A stretch of DNA of 64,000 bases, taken from positions 142,855,741-142,919,740 of the forward strand of contig CM041465.1 in NCBI GenBank assembly GCA_023213395.1. The letters run 5' to 3'. The translations under genes and the position numbers were made by a program. Source of the stretch: Cycas panzhihuaensis (Eukaryota > Cycadophyta). Shown here piece after piece: positions 1 to 10,156 of this stretch. Numbering within the stretch: position 1 is the stretch's first letter; every line of letters begins with the position of its first letter. The notes below the pieces were generated by a model. That model was not told the DNA's origin and did not search any database. It saw only the letters and a program-made list of their open reading frames with translations.

Positions 1-1640
1 ACACCTTTACCTTTATCTTAAACACAATCAAAGTGATAACAATTATTTTCTTTGAACACAATATTCTCATTGACCATGACCTTTCTTGCTTTGGGATCAT
101 ATACTTTATAAGATTTGGAAACATAACTATAGCCAATAAATATATATTTAATGCTTTTATCATTTGGCTTAATCCTCTTTTATTTAGGGACATGGACATA
201 AGTTAGGCAACCAAAGATTCTTAAATGATGGACAGTAAGTTTATATCTAGTCTATGCTTCTTTATGTATCATCCACCTAAGGGCCTTGGTGGTATACTTA
301 TTAAGTAAGTAGATTGCAATGTGGATAGCTTCTACCTAAAACTTAGGTCTCAAGTTTTTATCTTTCAAAATGCACCTAGTTATTCAATTATGGTACGATT
401 CTTTCATTTGACAACCCCATTTTGTTGAGGAGTGTAGGGGTTGGTGTGTTGTCTTTTGATGCTATGATGTATACAATAGGCATTAAACTCGTTTGAAATA
501 AACTCTCCCCTATTATCTAATCTTAGGGAGAGTATTTTATGTCTACTTTATCTTTCTATAAAGGTTTTGAAGTTGATGAAACATTTGAATGCATCTGATT
601 TAAACTTCAAGAAATAAACCCATATTTTCTTTATGTAAGCATTAATAAATGTAAGGAAATATTTAGCACTTACTAATGATGGGACATCCATAGGGCCACA
701 AAGATTTGTATAGATTAGATGGAGTGGTCCTTTTTCTCTATAGCTACCATTAGGAAAACCTTCCCTATGTTGTTTTCCGAAGAGACAACCTTCACAAATA
801 TCTTTGTTAGCTTCAATGTGAGGTAGCCCATCAATCATATCCATTTTCTTCATGAGAGCTAAACTGCTATAATTTAGATAGCCAAATTGTTTATTCCATA
901 TATCATTATTAAGCTTGACTATAATTTTCAAAGCATAGTTATCTGATGGGATGAGAACTAGCTTGATGAGTCTATCATTGGTTATTTGTCCTTTGGTAAC
1001 TATCGCTTTATTCTTCCTCTTATCCTTAATGATATATTCACCATTGCCAAATATAACTTTATAGTCTTAATCTATCATCTGTCCCACTGATAAAAAAATT
1101 TTCTTCAAAGTTGGTACATAGAGAACATTGTTTAAGTATCTATTTTCATTTGATTCTGTCATAAAGATTATAGTGCCCCTTCTAGTAGATTCGTGTGAGG
1201 TGTTATCTCCAAACATAATGGATCCCTTGCTAGTTCTATCAATGGTTTGAAATATCTCTTCTTTGTAGTCCATGTGAGTAGAGCAGCCATAATTAATGTA
1301 CCAAAGTCTTCTTCTTTCTTATATGCAACAAAGTTGGATAGGAATAGTTGATCATTTTCCTTTGTTTCAATAATTGTATTGGCACTACCCCTTATAGGAG
1401 GGTCATTCTCGGCAAAACACCTATCGTCTATATGACCAACTTTATTATAGAATGTACAATGAACTAGATCCCTTCTTTTATAGCTAAGACTCCAACTTCG
1501 AGGATTGGTTCTATTAATGGTAGTTATTCTTCCTCTTTCTAAGTATTGAGCTTAGTTATCCCTTTGTCTATTATTTGGATAATTGAAGTTGGCCCTTTGA
1601 GAGTTTATATGGCCTTGACAATAAATAAATGTACTTTATT
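1..1640 (-). mobile_element. Copia remnant G: gag end, protease, integrase (cut by window edge)
   Basis: Decayed Ty1/copia polyprotein read leftward. From 5' to 3' it has a zinc knuckle near 1400-1440 (C-x2-[C to Y]-x4-H-x4-C pattern), a protease segment at 1067-1330 (…VPTLKK…SVGQM), a GAG-pre-integrase domain at 760-930 (…LMKKMDMIDGLP…CEGC…GKQHR) and an integrase core from about 760 to the left edge. The integrase core contains TNLCGPMD and, at 390-430, PYTPQQNGVV. Reverse transcriptase and RNase H would lie outside the window. Several stops and frameshifts make it a pseudogene. It is the same family as element H on the opposite strand: both share the MKKMD…GL and YTNLCG…MD blocks. No LTR is visible for it. 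Confidence 0.85.
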
Positions 1641-1789
1641 ATCTTTTATGGCTCAAACTTGGCTTAAGTAGATGGTGGTAGCCTAAGGATGGCTGGTGGT
1701 AGCCCGTTAGTTCCTAAGGTCTATTTGCACACTAATTTAGTATAATGAATATTATACTAACAACAAATAAAATGTTTCAATATAAATAG
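1641..1789. other. Spacer between head-to-head copia remnants G and H
   Basis: No gene is seen. The stretch holds a 9-bp perfect inverted repeat (TAGTATAAT … ATTATACTA, about 1738-1760). It lies where the two opposing copia fragments G and H meet, so it is likely a deletion or inversion junction. Confidence 0.4.
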
Positions 1790-2034
1790 ATTTTAGAGAA
1801 ATAAGGTGTATAAATGATGTGCTTCATGTTCCAACACTTAAGAAAAATTGTTATTAGTGGGATAAATGATAAAATAAAAATACAAGATAATCTTTAACAA
1901 TAGGGAATACATTATTAAAGATAAGTTAGGGAACAAAGTAATAGTAGCTAAGGGATAAATGACTAGTGATAAATTATTCAAACTAGTCATTTCCCCAAAT
2001 AGATTATTTTGCCTTAAATGTTATAACTAATATG
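1790..2034 (+). pseudogene. Copia element H, left piece (protease C-terminus)
   Basis: A short plus-strand copia fragment. It shows NDVLHVPTLKK, then the downstream protease strand (IIKDKLGNKV), then LFKLVIS, which normally precedes the GAG-pre-integrase domain. It stops at 2034, where element A begins. The rest of H resumes at 16877. Removing A plus one copy of the 5-bp flank (ATATG at 2030-2034, ATGTG at 16877-16881) puts both H pieces back in the same reading frame. This is the main evidence that they are one element. No gag is present to the left. Confidence 0.75.
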
Positions 2035-2316
2035 TGTTGGGTGTAATACCTAATTACATTAACCTTATATAAACTCTCTCTATTATTTATATTTTTATAT
2101 TAGAGGTTGTGGACCACCTAGATATGTGTGCCACCTCTAAGTCGACCAATAGGGTTCTCTCACTAGTGGTGAGCATGTATTATAAGTGTATACTCTTCAT
2201 TCTCTCTAATTGAGTTTTAGACAATTCAACACATAATGTGTTCATGTTGTACATACTTTATTTCTCTTGTACTTTATTATTTATCATTCACCCACTATTA
2301 GATATTTGATATATAG
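2035..2316 (+). repeat. 5' LTR of element A (main part, A1)
   Basis: Starts TGTTGGGTGTAAT and matches 16574-16850 along its whole length, including the shared blocks GCCACCTCTAAG and GGGTTCTCTCACTAGTGGTGAG. A TATATAAA box lies at about 2068. Its last ~22 bp are not here. They lie at 13945-13966, beyond element B, where TTTTCATTTCTAATTCTAACA matches the end of the right-hand copy. So B was inserted near the 3' end of this LTR. Confidence 0.8.
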
Positions 2317-2318
2317 CC

Positions 2319-2618
2319 TGTGAAACAGATTAATGTCATAAGGTCATTATATTAGTTGATTATTTCTAAAAAGGGTCTTAAGTGAACTTTAAATTAGATT
2401 ATTTAAGTGAAATACATTTTCATGTGTATTATGTGTAATTTCATTTCACCTAACTGTAATGCTCTATCTTTTAATATAAAAGTAAAAGTTCAATGGAGGA
2501 GGCTCATTCTTACCTCCTTATTTTATGAGAGCTACTCTCTTTCTCTCAAGTCTCTCTTGCTCCCATATTTGCCTTTGTATTTAGTGCATAGAGATGAAGG
2601 ATAGATCCACTCTTTTCA
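2319..2618 (+). repeat. 5' LTR of element B
   Basis: A direct repeat of 13647-13944. Both copies begin (TG)TGAAACAG.TTAATGT, contain CTCAATGGAGGAGGCTCATT and TCTCTCAAGTCTCTCTTGCTCCC, and end near CCACTCTTTTCA. It is followed two bases later by a tRNA-Met primer site, which defines it as the 5' copy. Confidence 0.85.
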
Positions 2619-2620
2619 TG

Positions 2621-2632
2621 TGGTATCAGAGC
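2621..2632 (+). promoter_or_regulatory. Primer binding site of element B (tRNA-Met)
   Basis: TGGTATCAGAGC, the standard site complementary to the 3' end of initiator tRNA-Met in plant copia elements. It lies two bases after the LTR's terminal CA. Confidence 0.9.
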
Positions 2633-4760
2633 TTGCTTCCTTCATATTCCTCACTTACACTTGTAATGGAGCCATCACTTCCTTCTCCCTCACAATCCAT
2701 ATGGTGAAGGAGATTGTGAAAGTAGATTTAGAAATATTTTCTAGTTTTTATCATAGTATATTTAGTATTGTTTACTTTCCCTTTCTTTTTTGCAAGTTTG
2801 GAAGCACAATACAAGGAGTTGTAAGGCCCAAAGATTCCAATCCTTTAGTGGCCATTTATGCTATCTCATTCTTTTTTTCTTTCCCCTCTTTTTGTCCATT
2901 TAACAAGGAGAAATGCTGTCGAAATTTTTCTAACTTTTAGAAGAATGATTATAAGGGGAGGTTTTACCCACTTTTTTTAAAAGAATTTGGAGCCATTTAA
3001 AATATCCATCATTGTATGTTCTCACCTTGCCCATATTGGAATCTTGGTGATAAAAAAATGATAGAAATTTCATATGGTATTATGTGTTAATAAGATATTA
3101 GCAAGCTAAAAATTTGACAGAAATAAATTTTACTTGTTAAATTTCACAAGTCTACAAAATTTTCCATAGAGCTCCAATTGACCTAATTCTAATTGTCAAA
3201 GATGAGGTTATGAGTATACTTTCCATCACAAAAATTGACACCCAATTTTAATGTCATATGAGAAAGTTATTGTCATTTTAGTGAACATTAGTTATTTTTA
3301 GTAAGAATTCTAGAAAAATATATTCTGCTAAGTTTGTGAGACTGCCAAAAAGTTTTTAGAACTCATTTGGACCTGATTCCACTTCCTGAAGATGAAGCTC
3401 TAAGTCTAATTTGTAGTACAAAAATCAGAACTCAATTTAATTATCGTGGGATAAAGTTATTGCTATTTTAGTGAAGACTACGTTTTTTTTATATTAAAAA
3501 AAAGTAAAGAAATTTTCTTCCTTCTTTTATAAGGCTTAAAAGTCCATTATAAAAGTGAGTTAAAAAAACATCTGGATCAAAGCAATATCTAGTATCCTCA
3601 CTCACTTATCAGCATTACATTTTAACACTCCAAAATCACTTCAAGTAAGCACTCTAAAGACACTCTAAGCAAGCACTCAAAGTAAACATTCTATTTTTAG
3701 TTATATATACGTTTGATATAAATTCAATAATCTTTTCACTCTCCCTAAATGGAATGCATCACGCACGTTATTTTCTACCATCTTGTACCTATTCACACAC
3801 TCGTCAAGGTTGAGATACTTATGTTGGCATAACACTGTGTAATAAAGGAGGTATGAGTTCCAAATTGGGACTGGACCGAACTAGAATATTGGTGAGGTTT
3901 GGTTACCCATACCATCATGCCTTAATCAGGGATCATCCTGATAACCAACCAGGAAAAATGAAACTTTAATATAAGATTAAAATATACCTAATCTAATATG
4001 TATCATAGCCATGGATACGTATGTACCACTCTTTAGAGGAGGTATATAGTTGCTCATTGGTGAATTGGGTGAGGATTGGGAGTACTTAGGCTCCATTGTG
4101 ACTTAGATTTCATCACCAATCACAATTGCGAGTATCACAGGTGAAGGCCAACTTAATTCTACGAGAAGCCTACACATCCCTTCAACAGCCTCAACTATAT
4201 GTTGGATACAAGTTAGAGGTTATTGGGTTATTACACATCTTACATTTGAGTTTCAAGTTGTGTACACCTAATGATATTAGTTTCTACATTGGCTTATAAT
4301 CTTGTATATTGATCACTTACTTATTTGTAAAAAGTGATCAATAGTATAATTATAATCATAGTGCTTCTTATATTCCTACTGTGTTAGGTTAATATTTGTC
4401 ATAAGTGTTAGTGGCCAATTTTCATCATAGTGTTTCTCATATTTCTACCGTGTTAGGTTAATATTTGTCACAAGTGTTGGTGGCTTTTCTCTAAGTTGCT
4501 CCCTTCATCTTTGAGCAACCATTCTCACTTCTTCTTCCTTCTACTACATTACTTCATTGTATCTTTTACTTATAAATAGTGTTTGGTCATTTATTACTAT
4601 CACTTTTATAGTCCCTTATTCATTTCTTCCATTATTAAAAGATGCTGTGTCTTCACAGTTCAAGAAAAATATGAACTGCATTCTTTAAGGGAAAGAAAAT
4701 TGAGACATGTGATTCACTGGTATAAAAAATACTATAAAGTATGAAGGTATTTGGAAAGAT
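2633..4760 (+). other. Leader of element B, non-coding
   Basis: About 2.1 kb between the PBS and the first gag similarity. Short open frames at 2407-2940 do not resemble known proteins and cross the LTR/PBS, so they are not called. The stretch contains a perfect 11-bp inverted repeat (ATTGATCACTT at 4308-4318 with AAGTGATCAAT at 4332-4342) and a tandem duplication at 4355-4492. Confidence 0.5.
4355..4492. repeat. Two-copy tandem duplication, period 69 bp
   Basis: Two adjacent units starting ATCATAGTG at 4355 and 4424. Each contains GTGTTAGGTTAATATTTGTCA and then AAGTGTT.GTGGC. The copies differ at only a few bases. It lies in B's leader, upstream of gag. Confidence 0.85.
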
Positions 4761-5800
4761 CACTTGTAACCTACACCATTTATTGTAGCTATAGCTACCT
4801 CAGCTACTTTTAGAGGAGGTGCTCCAACTAGTCCCACTGAAGCTGTAACTAAATGCTAACAGGAACTTAATGATAATAAAATCTATGCAAGGATACTTCT
4901 TGTCATTGATTATTCCCTACATAATCTCATTAATGAAGTTATATATGATACAGTATAGAAAGTTCTTAAAGTTCTTAAGAAGAACTTTGACACTAAATTG
5001 GACTTAGAATTTGTTCACTTATTGTTAAAGATGAACAAATTAAAAATATAGAAAGGACAGGTAAGTGAGACAATCAATCTCCTTTGTCCAATCAAGCAAG
5101 CCATTAATAAAGATTTTAAAACTTAATACATTACATGGGCTTTCTTAATTCAGTCATGCCTCTATATCCTAGATTACAAAAATCTACAGGGAAGTCTTTA
5201 ATTTAGTGGCACTTTGAAGACCCTAAACTTTGAGGTTCTTGCTGATAACTTTATTGAATTCGATAAGACCTTTGATACTAACTTTGTCACTACATCTGAT
5301 CTAGCTAATGCTACTTTTGAAGTAGAAGAAGATCTTTGTTATACCAAAAATTAAGGTTAATACTCTCGCAAAGGTGGTCCCGTGGAAGAGGCAGAGGTAG
5401 ACAAAAAAGACAATATCCTCTTGGTCGACAGGCTCCTCAACTCCAACAAAAATAGTCTCAAGGCCAACGCCAAAATAATCAACTTGGACTAAGATCTAAT
5501 AATCAAAGATAATCTAACCAGCCTGATACTTCTTATGGGATTGGAAATCAAATAATTGTGTGCCAAAGGTATAATAGGAAATGACACTATGCCAAAAATT
5601 GTAGAACTTACACCAATAAACTACCAAGCTATCAACAACATTATGGTACACATAATGTTGATAACACTTATTTTAAAGATGCTTTTGATAGAACATAATT
5701 TACTTATGCATACCTTCAAAGAATTGGGACCACTTCATCAAATGTTATTGATAGATCCACTAAGTATATTAAGGCTTATTGTGGCTATGCTTATTCACTT
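4760..5800 (+). pseudogene. Element B gag (UBN2-type) with zinc knuckle
   Basis: A broken copia gag. Coding-like text (…TSPTEAVTKC, …NLINEVIYDT, …LLLKMNKLK, VSETINLL) is followed by a basic Arg/Gly/Gln-rich tail near 5370-5540 and a zinc-knuckle remnant at about 5560-5605. The knuckle reads CQRYNRK.HYAKNC, with the second Cys replaced by Tyr. The protein would package element RNA into virus-like particles. Stops and frame changes throughout make it non-functional. Confidence 0.7.
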
Positions 5801-7200
5801 TTGCCTTCACCACTTAGAGTTGTAAACAGTGCCATCTCAAATACTTCATCTTGGATCATGGATACTAGAGCAACACAACACATGACTTATCATCACCAGT
5901 TCTTTCAGGATTTTGACTTTGAAGTTCATGGTGTTATATACATAGTTGACAAATTATCTCAGCCAATTGAAGGACTTGAAACTATTTGTCTGAAACTCCT
6001 AATCCTTCTAGATTTTACCCTTATTAATGTTTTATATATTCCTACTCTGAAGAACCACCTGCTCTCCCTATCTACCTTTATCTCTCATGGTTTTGATCTT
6101 AGTGTAATTGTAAATAATTAAACTCTCTATGTCATTCTCCCTCTTCCAAATACTATGGTTATAACTTGAATTCTTGATGGCAAGCTTTTTCGCCTAAATG
6201 GCTTACCATCATCTGAAGCTAACTATGTTGATAATGACTCTACTTTTACTACAACCCTTACTCCTTAAAGGTTGTCCCAAGTGGCCCTATATCATGCTCG
6301 TATGGGCCATATCAAAATTAATTATTTAAGAGAACTACATGCCACTCTCCCTAGTATGCTTAGGCTCTCCTCTAAGCCCTTCAAATGCGAAACATGTATC
6401 ATTGCAAAATCTTAAAGATAACCCTTTCCTCGTGGTTAGTGGAAATCTAGCCAACCTTTGCAACTTGTACACTCAGATATATGTGCTCTTATACTTATTC
6501 CTTCTCTCAAACAAAAGTGGTACTATATTACTTTCATTGATGATTTTACTAAGAAAGTATGGGTTGCTTTTCTTGCAAAGAAATATGAATCTCTTTCTAT
6601 GTTTCAAGCTTTCAAGGCCCACATGGAAAATGAATCTGGATTTAAGATCAAAATACTCGAGACTGATAATGGTGATGAGTACACATCTAATGAGTCTGAA
6701 TCGTATCTATGTCAGTCTAGAATTAAATATCAGACCATTGTTGAAGGTACACCCTGATAAAATAGAGTTGTCGAGTGTATGAATAGGACCATCATGAATA
6801 TGGCTCGTGATATGCTGGTATATAATAATGTCCCTGTCTATGTTTAGGTTGAGATTATTTAAACTGTTATGTATTACATTAACACTGTTAATCCCTTTAA
6901 GCTTGACCCCTCTTCATATGAAATGTGGTATGGACAAACCCCCTCTATCTCCCACTTCAATATTTTTGGCTCTACTTGTTATGCTCACATTCTGGAGGAA
7001 CACAAAAACAAGCTCCAAGATAGAGCCTTCAAAGCCATCTTTTTCGGATACCCTTTGGATAAAAAGGGGTACAAGGTTTTTATACCTTGATAATGCAAAA
7101 TTATTATCACTAGAGATGTTATCTTTGTAGAGATTGAAGATCATTTACTCAGACTTGACTTTAAGATACCTTTATACTAATTTAATGATGCTACTGAATT
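5801..7200 (+). pseudogene. Element B protease and integrase
   Basis: The protease carries WIMDTRATQHMT (5850-5890; the family motif is D-S/T-G-A, so Gly is replaced by Arg). Next come the NVLYIPTLKNHLLS block (about 6025-6065), a GAG-pre-integrase trace around 6280-6420, and the integrase core. The core has LVHSDIC at 6460, TFIDDFTKKVW at 6530 and ETDNGDEY at 6660. The C-terminal part reads SYEMWYGQTPSISHFNIFG at 6910-6970 and FFGYPLDKKGYKV near 7040-7075. Domain order is normal copia (PR-INT-RT). Several stops and frameshifts interrupt it. Confidence 0.85.
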
Positions 7201-7579
7201 TTATATCTAGATTCTAAAATTTAAAGGGGAAGATACTCAATAGTTGCTCAAAATCTTAGAATATGACAATAGAACCCTAGAGGATATAATCTATGGCTCC
7301 TAACCAATGTGTACGTATCTAGTACCATTATTTACAAATAACTAAGTTTATAAAGGCAAAGTCATAGTAGAAGGACCATCTTCTCCAACATAAGTGGTTA
7401 TCTCATCTTCTCCAGCATCGTCAACTTCCTCTATGCCAAATATTTCACATGATCATTTTAGGATCAAAATGAAGACCAAGAGGTTGTGGAAATAAAAATC
7501 CCATTCCTAACTTGAGGTTTTTGTGAAGCCTACTAACTACGCAAGGGCATACAACCAGATGAGGTAGGTAAAACTGGCA

Positions 7580-8450
7580 CTAGAAGTATGCATAGAGCAA
7601 CGATGCATGAATTACTTTCTATTGACCTTGAACCAATAGAACTATACCTTGCTCTTAATGAAGAGCCCCTAATATACCAAGAAGTTGTAAAGCATGCAAC
7701 TTGGAGATATGCCATGAATGAAGAGTATCGATCTCTTATCAAGAATGGTACATGGAAGCTTGTTGATCTACCACTTGGAAGAAAGGTAGTTCAAAAATAA
7801 ACGAGATTTTAAAAATAAGTACAGATCAGATGGTACCTTAGAAAAACATAAGGCAGGATTTGTAGCAAAAGGATTCACGCAAAGGGAAGGTATTAACTAC
7901 ATTAAAATATTTCTCCTATAACCAAGTGGCCTACAATTAGAACTCTTATAGCCTTAGCTACTCAATAGGGTCAGAAAATCCACCAACTCGATGTTAAGAC
8001 CGCATTTCTCAATGGGGACCTTAAAAAAGAAATTTACATGGCTAAGCCAAAAGGATACGAGATTGTTGATCAGAAGCATAAGGTTTATAGGCTTAGAAAG
8101 TCCTTGTATGGCCTAAAACAAGCCCCTCATTCTTAGTTTACCAAGTTGTTTAAAAGAATGAGGTAACTTGGATATGAGGTTTATGACTATCAAGATATTG
8201 ATGCAATATTATTCATTAAGTGTCAAAATGATAAAGTTACTTACCTCTTAATCTTTGTGGATGATATGCTAATAATAGGGAATAATGAACAGGTAATCAA
8301 CTAGTTGAAGAAGGACCTTACTAAAACTTTTAAATTGTCTGATCTTGAGTTGATGAAATATTGATTAAGAATTAAAGTAACTCAAAAGAATGGCAAAAAC
8401 TTTCTCTTCCAAGAGAATATATCAATGATCTTCTGACAAAGTTTTAGTTG
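7580..8450 (+). pseudogene. Element B reverse transcriptase
   Basis: RVT_2-type copia reverse transcriptase. The N-terminal part reads WRYAMNEEYRSLIKNGTWKLVDLP (7700-7770). Later blocks are KAGFVAKGFTQREGIN across a frame change (about 7850-7895), [21 protein letters not shown] (about 7980-8040), [10 protein letters not shown] (about 8100) and the catalytic FVDDM (about 8255-8270). The catalytic Asp pair is still readable, but stops at several places kill the frame. Confidence 0.85.
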
Positions 8451-9130
8451 GAAGGTGCTCGAATAGTGACTACACCCATGGAACCTAATATTAAACTCTC
8501 AGCTAATGGTAACACTAGGAAGGCTAACGCAACACTCTACGGGCAATATGTAGGTAGTCTCATCTATACTACCAATATAAGGATATATATAACACACTCT
8601 GTTGACACTCTTACAAGATTTATGATAAATCCTAAGCAGAATCACTGGTAAGTTGCAATACAAGTGTTGAGGTACCTAAAGACAATTAGAAAATATGGTA
8701 TGTTGTATGAACCCAATGCAAAATTTAAACTTTATGCATACACAAACTCAGACTTTGTTAGAGATAAAGACACGGGAAGATCTACATCTAAGTATGTAAC
8801 ATTTCTTGGAACAACACCATTATCATAGAGATCTAGATGACAAAAGATAATTACTGAATCAACTACCAAAGCTAAATATATTATTACTTCTAAGACAAGC
8901 AAGGAGGTGCTATAGATTAGAAAATTATTAAATACATTAAATGCCATCCAAACAAGTTCTACTAGCTTATATATAGATAATCAATCTATAATCCAAATGG
9001 TTAAAAATCCTGTATTTCATGATCGTACTAAACATATAATTATGAAAGTCCACAGGATTAAAGAACTAGTTTATGATAGTATAATTCAACTAGAATACTA
9101 CCCCATAGTAGATCAAGTGGCCAATATCAT
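8448..9130 (+). pseudogene. Element B RNase H, interrupted by D
   Basis: Follows the reverse transcriptase. It has LYGQYVGSLIYTT (8540-8575), then SDFVRDKDTGRSTSKYVTF (about 8750-8800), then ESTTKAKYIITSK (about 8855-8895), then LYIDNQSIIQMVKNPVFHDRTKHI (8970-9040) and YYPIVDQVANII ending at about 9130. The usual C-terminal continuation (TKPL…) is missing because element D starts here. Confidence 0.8.
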
Positions 9131-9443
9131 TGTAAGTTTTTGGCAGAGAGCAAAAAAGAGAAGAAAACCAAAATAACTTAATCCATATTGTAAAACATGT
9201 GAAACATCATTTGTATTAACCTGAAAGTACATCAAAATTCCTTGAATAGGTGGTGTTGATGAACACTAGGGTATGAAGCCCATGAGATTTATATTTTGAT
9301 GGAGGAGATAAACCTCCTCAACCTCCAATTCAAATTAATATTAAATAGTGTATAACATTCAATACAACCTTACCTAACTTACCATTGAGACTTATGTGTT
9401 GCATACTCTAATATGGGGTGGGGTGATGATCATTAACCTAACA
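9131..9443 (-). repeat. 3' LTR of element D
   Basis: Clearly homologous to both LTRs of element C. Shared blocks include GGTGGT.TTGATGAACAC, CCCATGAGAT.TATA and CCTTACCTAACTTACCATTGAG. On the minus strand it begins TGTTAGGTTAATG and ends CA at 9131. It is preceded on that strand by a purine tract. Confidence 0.8.
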
Positions 9444-9455
9444 TTCTCCCTCTTA
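9444..9455 (-). promoter_or_regulatory. Polypurine tract of element D
   Basis: The minus strand reads TAAGAGGGAGAA immediately before the LTR's TG. It would prime plus-strand DNA synthesis. The same position in element C reads TAAGGGGGAGAA. Confidence 0.8.
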
Positions 9456-9459
9456 ATAG

Positions 9460-10156
9460 TCATCATGTACATCTTTATCTTCTCTTTGAACTTGTGATAC
9501 TTGAACTTCAGGAAGACTTTGAATATTTGTACTTTAGATTTATCATCATTCGTGGAGTGCTCATTAACTCACTTTATCATATTTTCAGTAATGTATGTCT
9601 CTTTAGTATTACGTGGTTTAAAAAATCTCCAAGTAAGTGTGACTTGCTTCAAATGGAGATATGTGGCTATGTCTTTGACTTTATATTCTAGAATCTTTAT
9701 TTTATGAGTAGATATCATGTCATAAGGTTTCTCTCTCTCAAATGAATGATCATCTTCATGTGCAATAATGTGATCGTTCATTTGACTTGAGTCTTCTTCA
9801 TTAGTCTTTTCATCACAATAAACCTGCTCTGACATATGTCTATATAATATCATCATAGTTGAACTCATTCACTTTGAGGGTTTCTCCCTCATAAATAGAT
9901 TGTAATGTATTCCATACAGATTTGGATGTGGTCATTTCATAAATATTAGAAAATATATTATCATCTATGGTACAAAATAATATGGCTAAGGCTTCATTGT
10001 TCCTTTTTATATGTTCTTAGTATTTAGTTCATATCCATCTCTTACATATCTCCAAAGATCATTTATAGTAAAGTATATTTGTATTGTTTTACTCCATCAT
10101 TAAAAATTATGTCCATCAAATATAGGAAATCTTATTTTATTTAGATTCATTGCCAT
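9460..10156 (-). pseudogene. Element D gag-like protein (decayed)
   Basis: The start is set by ATG at 10156, giving MAMNLNKIRFPIFDGHNF. This is the same N-terminus as in element C, followed by a UBN2-type region (INDLWRYVRDGYE). The tail (9569-9868) contains NEEDSSQMNDHI, HEDDHSFE and THKIKILEYKVKD, which match element C closely. There is no zinc knuckle and no pol. Stops and a frame change lie in the UBN2 part. The gene runs up to the PPT. Confidence 0.65.

Noticed and set aside
2407-2940. Two plus-strand open frames near the left B LTR
   Set aside because: They overlap the LTR and the leader; the first is the same sequence as the frame at 13735 in the other LTR copy.
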